Source of the DNA: Myxococcales bacterium UBA5297
Lineage (GTDB): Bacteria; Myxococcota; Myxococcia; Myxococcales; UBA5297
DNA: 34,615 nucleotides
Direction: 5' to 3'
Assembly: GCA_002408385.1 (NCBI GenBank)
Contig: DHSB01000057.1
Span: 1 to 34,615, forward strand
The position numbers and the translations under genes were made by a program. Below are positions 1-8,051 of the stretch, piece after piece (the first letter of the stretch is position 1; each line of letters starts with the position of its first letter). The notes below the pieces were generated by a model. The model searched no databases. It saw only the letters and a program-made list of their open reading frames with translations, and was not told where the DNA came from.

Positions 1-214
1 CACTTCAAAGGCGGCGCCAAAGCTGCTGCCTTGCTCTCCCTCCCGTTCAGCCCTTCGCGTCGCCGGCGCCTGCTGGCTTCTCGGTAGGCGCTCGCCATCC
101 CTGCCATTGCCGCACGACCGCTACTACGACCTCTGCTGACTTCTCGCTCGGGGTCCCTACGGCCAGGTTCCCCAGAGGACTTGCACCTCCAAGTCACGCC
201 CATGCTGGGCACAC
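1..214 (-). ncRNA. Group II intron (probably class C), 5' portion, cut by window edge
   Basis: Read on the minus strand from 214, the sequence begins GTGTGCCC, matching the group II 5' consensus GUGYG, and folds at once into a small hairpin (GCCCAGCATGGGC). It continues with blocks I recognise from bacterial class C introns: GGAGGTGCAAGTCCTC (near 189-174), GAGAAGTCAGCAGAGGTC (minus, within 120-149) and GAAGGGCTGAACGG (minus, within 43-59), the last of which usually lies shortly before the intron-encoded reverse transcriptase. The reverse transcriptase, domains V and VI and the 3' end would lie beyond position 1. The element starts 8 nt after a terminator hairpin on the same strand, the preferred insertion site of class C introns. 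Recognition is from memory of the family; no covariance search was done. Confidence 0.75.
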
Positions 215-221
215 CACCAAG

Positions 222-256
222 AACGCCCCCTCCTCGGTCGTCGAGGAGGGGGCGTT
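222..256 (-). terminator. Perfect 15-bp terminator hairpin, target site of the intron
   Basis: Arms 222-236 and 242-256 are perfectly complementary (AACGCCCCCTCCTCG against its reverse complement) around a 5-nt loop. On the minus strand the stem is followed by TTCTTGG and then the intron 5' end. On the plus strand it is followed by TTCCTTTCC, so it could end transcription from either side. It may terminate the response-regulator operon that ends at 634. Confidence 0.7.
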
Positions 257-633
257 TCCTTTCCGATTCGCTTCCCGGGCCGTGCGCGATGGGGCCAGGG
301 GGCAACTCGATCGGCGGCGCGAAGCGCTCCCCGACCGAGGCACCGCGCCCGCTCACCCCGAGCTTTGCACCGGGCCCTCGCCCGGCTGCGTCCCATGAAC
401 GAACCGCGGACTGGACGCTGAAGCACGCGCAAGCAGGTGGAAGGCTGGCCGCAACCGGTCGAGGAGAGGCCTCCTATCGACTCGACGCTCGTGCTCAACC
501 CTCGAGGAACATCGGTGCCCTGTAAGTGAGGAGGGAGTTCGAGGGGACCGGTGCCCTGTCGAAGAGCCCGCGACTACCCTCGCGGCTGGCCGGCTATCGC
601 TCGTCAGAACGTTTCCCCCCGCGACGCCGCAAA
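257..633. other. Intergenic, no convincing gene
   Basis: The short open frames here on both strands have no ribosome binding site, no recognisable domain and arginine-rich composition typical of GC-rich noncoding DNA. Apart from the hairpin at the left end I see nothing in this stretch. Confidence 0.5.
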
Positions 634-1353
634 TTAGAGCTCGACGAGCCCCGCCCGCATCGCCTTGAGCACGGCCTCGACGTGCGTGTTGACGCCGAGC
701 TTGCGGTAGATGTGCGTCAGGTGCGTGCGCACGGTGCGTCGCTCGATGCTCATCACCCGCCCAACCTCGGCGTTGGACAGGCCCTTGGCGACGAAGGCGA
801 GCACCTCGAGCTCGGCGGGGGTCAGCCCGTACGGATCGACCTTGATCTCTGGCTTGGCCTGAGCGCCCTGGAACGAGTTCCAGAAGCGCCGGGCGATGAC
901 CGGCTCGAGCACCACGCCCCCGAGGCGCACCTCGCGGATGCTCGAGAGGATTTTGTCGATGCTCACCCGCTTGACGAGATACCCGGAGGCGCCGGCGCGG
1001 ATGGCCTCGTAGACCTTCGTCTCGTCGTCGAAGGAGGTGAGGATGAGCACGTCGATGGCCGGGTGCGTGCGCTTCAGACGCGCGGTCACCTCGATGCCGT
1101 CGATTCCGGGCAGCTCGAGATCGAGCAGCACGAGCTCAGGGGTCAGGCGCGCGCACTCGACCAGTGCGCTCTCGCCATCGAGCGCCGTGCCCACGATCTC
1201 GACCTCCTCCGGATGCGCCGAGAGCAGCTTGACCAGGTTCTTGAGCAGCTTGGGCTGATCTTCGACGAGGAAGACACGCACCGCACCCTGAGAGTCTGCC
1301 TGCGCCGGAGCGTGCTCGCCGTTCTTCATCGCTGCGCCCTCGCGACTGGTCAT
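634..1353 (-). CDS. LuxR/NarL-family response regulator
   Basis: The 239-residue protein has a receiver domain (about residues 25-142) with the acidic pair E31/D32, the phosphoacceptor D78 in LLDLELPG, T106 and K128, so it should be phosphorylatable. A LuxR-type helix-turn-helix follows (about 175-237: LTPAELEVL, NAEVGRVM, RTVRTHLTHIYRKLGV). It probably binds DNA as a phosphorylation-dependent dimer and controls transcription. The ATG at 1353 overlaps the stop of the upstream kinase-like gene (ATGA), implying translational coupling. A second ATG at 1329 has a better GAGGG ribosome site 7 nt upstream and is a credible alternative start. No histidine kinase lies nearby, so the phosphodonor is unknown. 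The partner kinase-like protein is the obvious candidate for functional linkage, but only by context. Confidence 0.9.
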   Translation of the reverse strand: MTSREGAAMKNGEHAPAQADSQGAVRVFLVEDQPKLLKNLVKLLSAHPEEVEIVGTALDGESALVECARLTPELVLLDLELPGIDGIEVTARLKRTHPAIDVLILTSFDDETKVYEAIRAGASGYLVKRVSIDKILSSIREVRLGGVVLEPVIARRFWNSFQGAQAKPEIKVDPYGLTPAELEVLAFVAKGLSNAEVGRVMSIERRTVRTHLTHIYRKLGVNTHVEAVLKAMRAGLVEL

Positions 1354-3170
1354 CGGCGCTTGCTGCTGCGCCGCTTCGTCTTTTTGGTCGATGGGCGGCC
1401 GAGCTTCTCGACGCGCTTCTCGTGCGCGCCGGGTTCGAGCTCGACCGTGAGCTCCTTCATCAGCCGCTTGTAGACGAGCAAGACGGTGTGCCTGCCGGGC
1501 GGCAGGCTGTAGTCGACGAGCGGAGTCACCTTGCCGATGTCCTTGCCGTCGATGAAGACCGCGGCCGGCACGTTCGCCTCGAGCGTCAGCGTGGCTTCAG
1601 CAGGAGGCTCGGCTTTCGCAGGCGCCAGGGGCTCCGTTTCGCCCGGCGTGAACGCGACCGGCGGCGCCAGGTGCGCGGAGGCAACGTTCGCCAGGAGCGC
1701 CGTCTTGGCCCCAAGCTTCTTGCCGAGCGAGAAGTAGACGAGCCCGGAGAGCAGGGCAAACCCGAGCATCGCCACGAGCCAGACCCCGGCGCCCACCCGC
1801 GGGCGCTCAGGCGGCGGCTCGAACGTCGGCGGGGGAACATGCCAGTCGTGGGAGGTGCTCGCCTGCTTCGGAGCGGCCAGCCCGCTGTCGAGCGTGTCGC
1901 CCGCCGGTGTCTCGAGCGGCGTATCCGCGCGGTCGGCGATTTTTGCGCGCGCTCGCCGTGGCGTCGGCGCAGGTTCCGTCGGGCCGTGGTTCACCGACGC
2001 GACCCGCGCCTCCTCCTGCGGCCCTGAACGGTGGAGGTTGCGCGCCAGCCGCGGCGCCTCGGACATCACCCCGGGCGGCGCCTCCCACTCCTCGAACTCC
2101 TCAGCCTCGGAGCTTGCCGCAACCTCTGGGGCCTGGGGCACCGTCTCCGCGGTCGGCTCGTCCTCGCCCGGCGCGGCCATGGTGTAGGAGATGCGGTCCT
2201 GGAAGTCGAAGGCGACCTCCTGCGGCGCCGACGGCAGCTCCCCGAAGACCTGATCGAGCGCAAAGGGCTCGACCATCGGCAGCTCGCCGCCGACCGGGCC
2301 GACCGTCACCTCGTTGGGAAAGATGTCGCGCACGAAGCGCGCGAGCTCGTTGGCGCCCGGGGCGTAGCCGAGAACCGAGAACAGCCCTCGCAGAGCCTCC
2401 GAAAGCTCGGCCGCCGAGCGGTAACGGCGCGCCGGGGCGATCTCCAGCGCGCGCATCACGACCGGATCGATTCGGGCGTTCAACCGCCTGTCGAGGCGCG
2501 AGGGTGCCAGTAGGGTATCGCGCTTGGTCGACAGGCCCCCGCCGCGCACCTGCGCCACCTCGCGCAAGGTGAGCAGCTCGTAGGCGATGGCGCCGAGGCT
2601 GTAGACGTCGCCGGCCGGCTTGCCTGCCCCCGGACTCTTCTGCTCGGGCGCGCGATAGGCGTGCCGGCCCTTGCTCGCCATGGCCTTGAGGACCGGCGAG
2701 GCGACCATCGCCTCGAGGGCGCCGAAGTCGACCACGCGCACCTTGCCGTCGAACCCGAGAAGGATGTTGCCCGGGGTGATCGCGCCATGGGCCCAGTCGG
2801 TCGCGTGGGCACAGGCCACCGTCTGTGCGGCCTCGGCGACGATGAACAGCGCCAGCGGGGGCGGGAGGACGACCTCCTTGGACATCAGGCGTCGCAGCGC
2901 GTCGCCGAGGTTGAAGCCGTCGACCTGGGCGCGCACCGCGGCGATGCGCCCACGCACCATGCCCACCTCTTCGTACCCGAGCGCCTGGGGGTGTCCGAGC
3001 GCGAAGGTGCGCGCCCCGTTCTCGCCAAGCGCCCGCGCGTACGCGGGGTCGCTAAACCGCGGGTTGAAGAGCTTGACGAGGACCTCCCCGCCGCCCTCGA
3101 CCTGAGCCTTGAAGAGCTCGGCAAGGGCCCCCTCCTCCATCCGCGCCGAGAGCGTGTAGCGACGAGCCAT
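1350..3170 (-). CDS. Membrane-anchored Ser/Thr kinase-like protein (predicted pseudokinase) with PEGA domain
   Basis: The 606-residue protein starts with a protein-kinase fold (about residues 5-270). It keeps the beta-3 lysine (K33 in LVKLF), a DFG motif (D148-G150) and APE (174-176). The catalytic loop reads HGAITPGN instead of HRDLKPxN, so the catalytic aspartate is alanine (A130) and the following lysine is threonine. No GxGxxG glycine loop is visible at the N-terminus. I infer a pseudokinase or a very weak kinase. A long acidic/proline-rich linker follows, then one membrane helix (about 461-482), a PEGA-type beta domain outside the cytoplasm (about 526-590; FIDGKDIGK, LPPGRHTVLL) and a very basic tail. 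The next gene, a response regulator, overlaps its stop. The ATG at 3170 is the natural start. Such kinase-TM-PEGA proteins are common in Myxococcota. Confidence 0.85.
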   Translation of the reverse strand: MARRYTLSARMEEGALAELFKAQVEGGGEVLVKLFNPRFSDPAYARALGENGARTFALGHPQALGYEEVGMVRGRIAAVRAQVDGFNLGDALRRLMSKEVVLPPPLALFIVAEAAQTVACAHATDWAHGAITPGNILLGFDGKVRVVDFGALEAMVASPVLKAMASKGRHAYRAPEQKSPGAGKPAGDVYSLGAIAYELLTLREVAQVRGGGLSTKRDTLLAPSRLDRRLNARIDPVVMRALEIAPARRYRSAAELSEALRGLFSVLGYAPGANELARFVRDIFPNEVTVGPVGGELPMVEPFALDQVFGELPSAPQEVAFDFQDRISYTMAAPGEDEPTAETVPQAPEVAASSEAEEFEEWEAPPGVMSEAPRLARNLHRSGPQEEARVASVNHGPTEPAPTPRRARAKIADRADTPLETPAGDTLDSGLAAPKQASTSHDWHVPPPTFEPPPERPRVGAGVWLVAMLGFALLSGLVYFSLGKKLGAKTALLANVASAHLAPPVAFTPGETEPLAPAKAEPPAEATLTLEANVPAAVFIDGKDIGKVTPLVDYSLPPGRHTVLLVYKRLMKELTVELEPGAHEKRVEKLGRPSTKKTKRRSSKRR

Positions 3171-3246
3171 GGCCTCAGACTCTTACCCGATTGGCGAGCG
3201 CTGCGTCGAGTGTCGAACGGCGCCCTGCCCTGCTCGGCCGACCGGT

Positions 3247-3552
3247 TCAGGAGCCCAGCTTGCGGCGACTGCGGGCCTTGGGGGCGACCGCGGCGAACAG
3301 AAAGCCGCACCAGGGGCAGCGCCCGCGCGCGATGGTGCCGACCTCGAGGTGACAGCCGGGACAGCGCGGCTTTTTCCTGCCTCGGGGCTGCGCGGGCTCG
3401 GCTTTCGGCTCGGGGCGCAGCATCCGCTCGATCTGCGCGACCCGCGATTCGAGCTCGACCACGCGGGCCGCAAGCTCGGGCTCCTGCCCGCCGCGCGAGC
3501 TACCAGGCTTGGCCCGACTGTGAGGCCGTTTGGGCTGTTTGCCCTCACCCAT
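3247..3552 (-). CDS. Small coiled-coil / zinc-ribbon protein
   Basis: A 101-residue basic protein with a short predicted coiled coil (about residues 25-46, ELAARVVELESRVAQIERML) followed by a four-cysteine zinc ribbon: C64-x2-C67 (CPGC) and C79-x2-C82 (CPWC). The function is not recognised; the layout suggests a small oligomeric metal-binding adaptor or nucleic-acid-binding protein. I chose the ATG at 3552 rather than a longer frame to 3777 because GGGAG lies 8 nt upstream and the extension is low-complexity. It ends 76 bp before the kinase-like gene on the same strand and may be the first gene of that operon. Confidence 0.65.
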   Translation of the reverse strand: MGEGKQPKRPHSRAKPGSSRGGQEPELAARVVELESRVAQIERMLRPEPKAEPAQPRGRKKPRCPGCHLEVGTIARGRCPWCGFLFAAVAPKARSRRKLGS

Positions 3553-3681
3553 TCGGAGGCTCCCAAACGCCCGGCCGACGGGCGCAGACCGACGATCGCA
3601 TGCCCCTAGCCGACGGGCAAGAAAGCGGCCGAAGCGGCCGTCCCCACCCGAGCTGGGGCGGGGCCGAGGCCCAAGCTTCGG

Positions 3682-3711
3682 TTGGAACGAGCTAACCCTG
3701 CGTGTTATGGA
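3682..3711 (+). promoter_or_regulatory. Possible sigma-70-type promoter
   Basis: TTGGAA (3682-3687), an 18-bp spacer, then TATGGA (3706-3711) preceded by an extended TGT. It lies about 200 bp upstream of the 5'-nucleotidase start, in the gap between divergent genes. The match is moderate and there is no other support. Confidence 0.35.
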
Positions 3712-3912
3712 GAGAAACGGCCGCCGGGCAGCGTCCCGATCTGCCGCGCTTGGCCTCACCCGAGGGGGACTCTCCACGAGCTGTCGCGAACGAGCTTCCA
3801 GCCGCGCGCGGTGGGGTTGGACAGGCGCGCTCGGTCCGGCCGGGGCAATCTCCTACCTGAAGCACACCGGATGAGCCTCGTTCGAGCGCTCTTACCCCGA
3901 GGACGACACCGT

Positions 3913-5532
3913 ATGGCGAGCCGCCAGACAACCCTCCCCACTGCGCCCCCTCGAAACGACCTGCTCAGCGACCCGGACCTGCGCAATCTCCTGGCGCCCG
4001 GTGGCCGGCGCGAGGTCGACCGCAGCCGCCAGGTCTACGTGAACCGCAACCTGCGGATGAGCAAGATCGACCTGGTCGGCTTCGACATGGACTACACGCT
4101 GGCCATCTACACCAAGCCGGCGCTCGAGCAGCTCTCGTACGACCTGACCCTGGCACGTCTTGTCGAAAAGCGCGGCTATCCCGAGTCGATCCTCGCCATC
4201 CGCTATGACCCTTCCTTCGTCATGCGCGGCCTCGCCGTCGATCGCGCCAGAGGCAACCTGCTCAAGATGGACCGCTATGCGCACGTCGGCCGCGCCTACC
4301 ACGGCCGGCGGCTGCTCGACGCGGACGAGAAGCGCCGGCTTTATCGGGACGAGAAGATAAGCCTCAAGGCCGAGCGTTTCGCGTGGATTGACACGCTCTT
4401 CGCGCTGCCGGAGGCCTGCCTGTACGCCGAAATCATCGAGCTGCTCGAACGGCAGCAGCAGCGGGTCGACCCCGACCGGCTCTATCTCGACATCCGCGAG
4501 AGCATCGACGAAGTCCACCGCGACAACAGCCTCAAGAGCGAAGTGCGCCGGGACGTGCCGCGCTTCATCACCCGCGACCCCGAGCTCGGGCCCGCGCTGC
4601 ACAAGCTGCGCTCGGGGGGCAAGAAGCTCTTCCTCCTGACCAACTCGCATTGGGACTACACCGACCTGTTGATGCGCTACCTGCTCGACGGCTGCCTGCC
4701 GGAGTATCCGAGCTGGCGCAACTACTTCGACCTCATCGTCTGCGGCGCCTCGAAGCCGGGCTTCTTCGGCCGTGGCAAGCCCTTCCTCGAGATGAGCCCG
4801 GAGACCGGCAAGCCGCTGGGCGAGGCGCGCTCGCTCGAGCGCGGCCGGGTCTACGAGGGCGGCAACCTCGCCGACTTCGAGCAGATGTGCGGCATCGGCG
4901 GCGAGCGCATCCTCTACGTCGGCGACCACATCTACGGCGACATCCTGCGCAGCAAGAAGTCGAGCTTGTGGCGCACCTGCATGATCATCGAGGAGCTCGA
5001 GGAGGAGATCGCCTACACCGACGCGCGCACCCCGGAAATCGCGCGCCTGGCGAGCCTCGAGCTGCTGCGCGCCGAGCTCGACGACGAGGTCAATTCCCGC
5101 AAGCTCACCCTCAGCGGGCTCGAGCGCCAGCTCGACCGCGACGGCTCGCTCGACCCGCGGGAGCGTCGAGCCCTCGAGGAGGCGAGGCGGCGCGAGAAGG
5201 GCGAGCTCGAGAGGCTGCGCCGCTGCTTCAAGGAGGCCTGCGCCGAGGCGGACAAGCTCGAGGCGCTCATCGAGGAGGGCTACAACTCGCACTGGGGCCT
5301 TCTGTTCAAGGAAGGCAACGAGAACAGCCGCTTCGGCGAGCAGGTCGAGCAGTACGCGTGCATCTACACGAGCCGCGTGTCGAACCTGCTCCACTACTCC
5401 CCGTTGCAGTACTTCCGCTCTGGCCGCGACTACATGCCCCACGAGCGCATCGGCACCAACGGCAAGGGCTGCCTCCCGCTGTTCGCCCCGCTCGGTTCCG
5501 AGGGCCCGCCCGCGGGCTCGAAGTCGGCGTAG
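3913..5532 (+). CDS. HAD-IG family 5'-nucleotidase
   Basis: The 539-residue protein matches the HAD-superfamily 5'-nucleotidase family of the cytosolic purine nucleotidase type. HAD motif I is FDMDYTLAIY with the nucleophile D58 and acid/base D60. Motif II is in FLLTNS (after LRSGGKKL), and the C-terminal acidic motif is in ILYVGDHIYGDILRSKK. It should dephosphorylate nucleoside monophosphates in the cytoplasm with Mg2+. A long charged helical segment (rich in Glu/Arg, about residues 375-445) lies between the core and the conserved C-terminal YTSRVSNLLHYSP-type region. The start at 3913 has GAGGACG just upstream; an in-frame ATG at 3871 lacks a ribosome site. It stands alone, divergent from the zinc-ribbon gene. 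Confidence 0.88.
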   Translation: MASRQTTLPTAPPRNDLLSDPDLRNLLAPGGRREVDRSRQVYVNRNLRMSKIDLVGFDMDYTLAIYTKPALEQLSYDLTLARLVEKRGYPESILAIRYDPSFVMRGLAVDRARGNLLKMDRYAHVGRAYHGRRLLDADEKRRLYRDEKISLKAERFAWIDTLFALPEACLYAEIIELLERQQQRVDPDRLYLDIRESIDEVHRDNSLKSEVRRDVPRFITRDPELGPALHKLRSGGKKLFLLTNSHWDYTDLLMRYLLDGCLPEYPSWRNYFDLIVCGASKPGFFGRGKPFLEMSPETGKPLGEARSLERGRVYEGGNLADFEQMCGIGGERILYVGDHIYGDILRSKKSSLWRTCMIIEELEEEIAYTDARTPEIARLASLELLRAELDDEVNSRKLTLSGLERQLDRDGSLDPRERRALEEARRREKGELERLRRCFKEACAEADKLEALIEEGYNSHWGLLFKEGNENSRFGEQVEQYACIYTSRVSNLLHYSPLQYFRSGRDYMPHERIGTNGKGCLPLFAPLGSEGPPAGSKSA

Positions 5533-5564
5533 GTGCGCCCGTCGAGAGTCGACAGTCGAGGTTC

Positions 5565-5673
5565 GACAGCCCAAGCTTCCCGACCGCGGCGTGGCAGGGG
5601 GCCCATGGCAATGCGCCCATCGAGGCCCGGAGCCCCAACCTTACGTGCTGGCGTTCCCGGCGGCCGGCACGAA
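5565..5673. repeat. Dispersed repeat, copy A
   Basis: This stretch of about 110 bp matches 6143-6253 imperfectly but clearly: shared blocks GACAGCCCAAGCTTC, CGACCGCGGCGTGG, ATGCGCCC and GGCACGAAGGC. It contains the degenerate hairpin core GGGCCCAT-GGCA-ATGCGCCC, related to the cores near 17620 and 25685. Confidence 0.65.
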
Positions 5674-5795
5674 GGCGCACGAAGGCGCACCCTCCGGAAT
5701 CCTGCCGTGGCGGCATCAGAGCGCGTTGGACCGGGTTTGCCGGCCCGCCGATTCGTCGGGAGCCTGGCTCGGCGCCCGGCGACGCCTGCCCTGAG

Positions 5796-5997
5796 GCGCA
5801 AGGAGGCGCAGACGGCGACCGACGGCGGGGCCGTGCACGTGCAAGGGGGCACAGACGGCGACCGACGGCGGGGCCGTGCACGTGCAAGGGGGCGCAGACG
5901 GCGACCGACGACGGGGCCGTGCACGTGCAAGGGGGCGCTGACGGCGACCGATGACGGGGCCGTGCACGTGCAAGGGGGCGCTGACGGCGGCCGACAG
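5796..5997. repeat. 43-bp tandem repeat array
   Basis: GACGGCGACC starts at 5811, 5854, 5897 and 5940, exactly 43 bp apart, with a fifth, truncated unit at 5983 and a degenerate half unit before 5811. Each unit carries the 10-bp palindrome TGCACGTGCA followed by AGGGGGC. Copies differ at only a few bases (GGCGG/GACGG, CAGA/CTGA), so the array is young. As 43 is not a multiple of three, no constant peptide is encoded. It lies between the convergent 5'-nucleotidase and lipoprotein genes. Confidence 0.9.
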
Positions 5998-6142
5998 AGC
6001 CTCCGCAGCCCACCGAATCCCCAAACAGGGGGGCGTCGAGCTAGCGGTTTGCCCCCGCCAGGCAGCAGGGCAGCGCCGAACGGCCAGGTTCGTAGCCGCC
6101 GTCTCGGCGACCGCGCCGCCAGCGTTGCGACGAGGCGAGAGT

Positions 6143-6253
6143 CGACAGCCCAAGCTTCTCGACCGCGGCGTGGTAGGGAGGCACAGCGATGCGCCCGTCG
6201 ACAGCCGGAGCGGCAGCCCTCGTGCTCGCGTTCTCGCCGGCCGGGCACGAAGG
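6143..6253. repeat. Dispersed repeat, copy B
   Basis: Second copy of the element at 5565-5673, in the same orientation on the other side of the 43-bp array. Here the core reads GGTAGGGAGGCACAGCGATGCGCCCGTCGA, which links it to the 17615 copy. Confidence 0.65.
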
Positions 6254-6301
6254 CCGAAACGAACCGGCCCTCCGGGAAGCGTGCCCCCGGCACGGCGAAT
6301 C

Positions 6302-7738
6302 TCAGGGAACGGCGAGGTGCGGGCAGGCTGGCCTCTCGCCACCCGCGCAGCCATGGAGCAAGGTGTCGGTGACGCAGATGGCTTCCCCGACCGCGCCGTC
6401 CTCGAACAGGTCGGCTGCGACCGGGAGGATGAGCTCCGCGTTCGACCTCTCGCCCTCGGCAGGCGGCCGGGTGTCGAGCACCGCGGCACAGATGCGCCTG
6501 AAGGCGCGCGTACCCTCTTCGTCCTCGCGAATCATCGCGACAGAGAGCCTCGCGAAGGTCACCAGGCTCGCCCGCTCGTCCATTTGGGCCAGCCCCTCGA
6601 GCACGCCGAAGATCTCGTCGAGACCGACCAGGCCTTCCTTGTAGGCGAGGGCGAACACCATGCGCATCAGCGAGGAGCTCGGGTCGTTCTTGCGAACGCA
6701 CCCGAGCACCTTCTGCAGGGGACCGAGGACCGGTTGTGGGCGCCCCGGATCGAGCAGATCGTAGAGCACCGGGCGCAGCTCCCCGTGCGGCAACGACTCG
6801 TCGGCCTTCTCGTGCGGTCCGATCACCTCGTCGAGCGCCCGGCGCAGGTCCCCGTACTGCTCGCTCTCCCGGGTGATCCCGGCCGAGGTGAGCAGGTCGT
6901 TGATCGCGATCTCCAACCCGCGATGGTAGGCGGTCGGGAACTTGTCGGGGTCGGTCGGCAGCACCATCAGGTTGTCGAGAAGCAGGTTACCGAAGACGAT
7001 CAGCTCCTCCTCGCCCATGTGGTCGGCGACCAGCCCGAGGGCATCGACGATGCTCGGGTGCGAGAAGAGCGCGGTCAGCTTGCCGAGGATGGCTTTCGGG
7101 CGGTCCGGTTGCCCCGCGTTCGGCTCGAGGAAGGCGAGCAGGCCCGAGACCAAGTCCAGGGTGTCCTCGGTGCGGCAGTAGGCCTTCGAACAGGTCGCCG
7201 AGAGCGCGGTCGCCAGCTCGTAGTGCGGCTCCTGCGCCGAGGGCGGGTTGCCGACGATGTAGTCGACGATCCCGGCGAGCAGCGGGTCGAGCAGCCCGAG
7301 CGCCTCGAGGCCCTTACCCTCGCGCACGAAGGTGCGGATGATGCGCCGCGCCTCGCACGTGCGGTTGGCGTCGCGCGGGGCGGGCGGCAAGGCGTCGTTG
7401 CAGTAGCCGCCCGCGGGCGCGCCGGGCTCGGCGGGGTCCTCGGCCATCGCGCTCAGGGTGCGCAGGCTGACGAACAGGAGCGTCTGGACCGGGCTGGGCG
7501 AGCCATCGGGCTGGGGCTCGAGCAGCTTGTTGCGCTCGATGACCTCGCGCAGCCCCTCGGCCTTGCCGCTCCTGAGTGCCGACTGCAGCGCGGGCGCCAT
7601 CAGCTCAACTGAGCGACACTGGGCAGGCCTGGGCCGCGGGGCGGGCCCCTCGACATCCTGAGCCCCACAGCCTCCGGCCAATCCCGCGACCAGCCCTACG
7701 AGCGCGACGCCTGCAATGACAATCCGTCCGGTATTCAC
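6302..7738 (-). CDS. Predicted lipoprotein, helical, function unknown
   Basis: A 478-residue protein with a signal peptide (VIAGVALVGLVAGLAGGC) ending in the lipobox LAGGC, so it should be lipidated at that cysteine and sit in the envelope. The remainder looks mostly alpha-helical with scattered cysteines (for example CRSVEL, CNDALP, CEARR, CSKAYC, CVRKN, CICVTD-like positions) that could form disulfides in the periplasm. I recognise no domain. The start is GTG at 7738; no strong ribosome site is visible, but only 32 bp separate it from the stop of the YtxH-like gene, so it may be the last gene of that operon and be read through from it. Confidence 0.75.
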   Translation of the reverse strand: MNTGRIVIAGVALVGLVAGLAGGCGAQDVEGPAPRPRPAQCRSVELMAPALQSALRSGKAEGLREVIERNKLLEPQPDGSPSPVQTLLFVSLRTLSAMAEDPAEPGAPAGGYCNDALPPAPRDANRTCEARRIIRTFVREGKGLEALGLLDPLLAGIVDYIVGNPPSAQEPHYELATALSATCSKAYCRTEDTLDLVSGLLAFLEPNAGQPDRPKAILGKLTALFSHPSIVDALGLVADHMGEEELIVFGNLLLDNLMVLPTDPDKFPTAYHRGLEIAINDLLTSAGITRESEQYGDLRRALDEVIGPHEKADESLPHGELRPVLYDLLDPGRPQPVLGPLQKVLGCVRKNDPSSSLMRMVFALAYKEGLVGLDEIFGVLEGLAQMDERASLVTFARLSVAMIREDEEGTRAFRRICAAVLDTRPPAEGERSNAELILPVAADLFEDGAVGEAICVTDTLLHGCAGGERPACPHLAVP

Positions 7739-7770
7739 CCGGTCTTCGTAGCGCTCTCAGGCTGGCCTGG

Positions 7771-8031
7771 TCAAGGACGCGCCGCGGCCTGCGAGTGGGT
7801 CGTCGACTCGGGCATCTCGCCCGGCCCAGCCCACCCCGGTTCGACCTCGCCCTTCATCCGCGGCATCAGCCTGGGCGAGACGAGCATCCCCACCCCGGCG
7901 CCGACCATCAGGCCCAGGGCGAACAGCCCGATTCCCGGCAACAGCCAGTCGCTCGCCTTGCGTTCGGGCTCCATGCCCAGCGCCTCCAGCAGCTCACCGC
8001 GGTCCATCTTCCTCAGGTCCCCGAGCCTCAT
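7771..8031 (-). CDS. YtxH-like small membrane protein
   Basis: An 86-residue protein with a charged N-terminus (MRLGDLRKMDRGELL), one glycine-rich membrane helix (LLPGIGLFALGLMVGAGVGML, about residues 31-51) and a short tail beginning SPRLMPRMK. This is the pattern of YtxH-type envelope-stress proteins. The ATG at 8031 has AAGGAG at good spacing, which decides this start over a much longer frame. It is the fifth of five small membrane-protein genes on the minus strand. Family membership is likely, not certain. Confidence 0.7.
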   Translation of the reverse strand: MRLGDLRKMDRGELLEALGMEPERKASDWLLPGIGLFALGLMVGAGVGMLVSPRLMPRMKGEVEPGWAGPGEMPESTTHSQAAARP

Positions 8032-8051
8032 CGCTTGCTCCTTGGCCACGT

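Noticed and set aside
3892..5574. A long minus-strand frame antisense to the 5'-nucleotidase
   Set aside because: Leucine/valine/glutamate-rich shadow created by GC-rich codons; the plus-strand protein has clear HAD motifs.
5796..5997. CRISPR array
   Set aside because: Units abut with no variable spacers between them; no cas gene is present.
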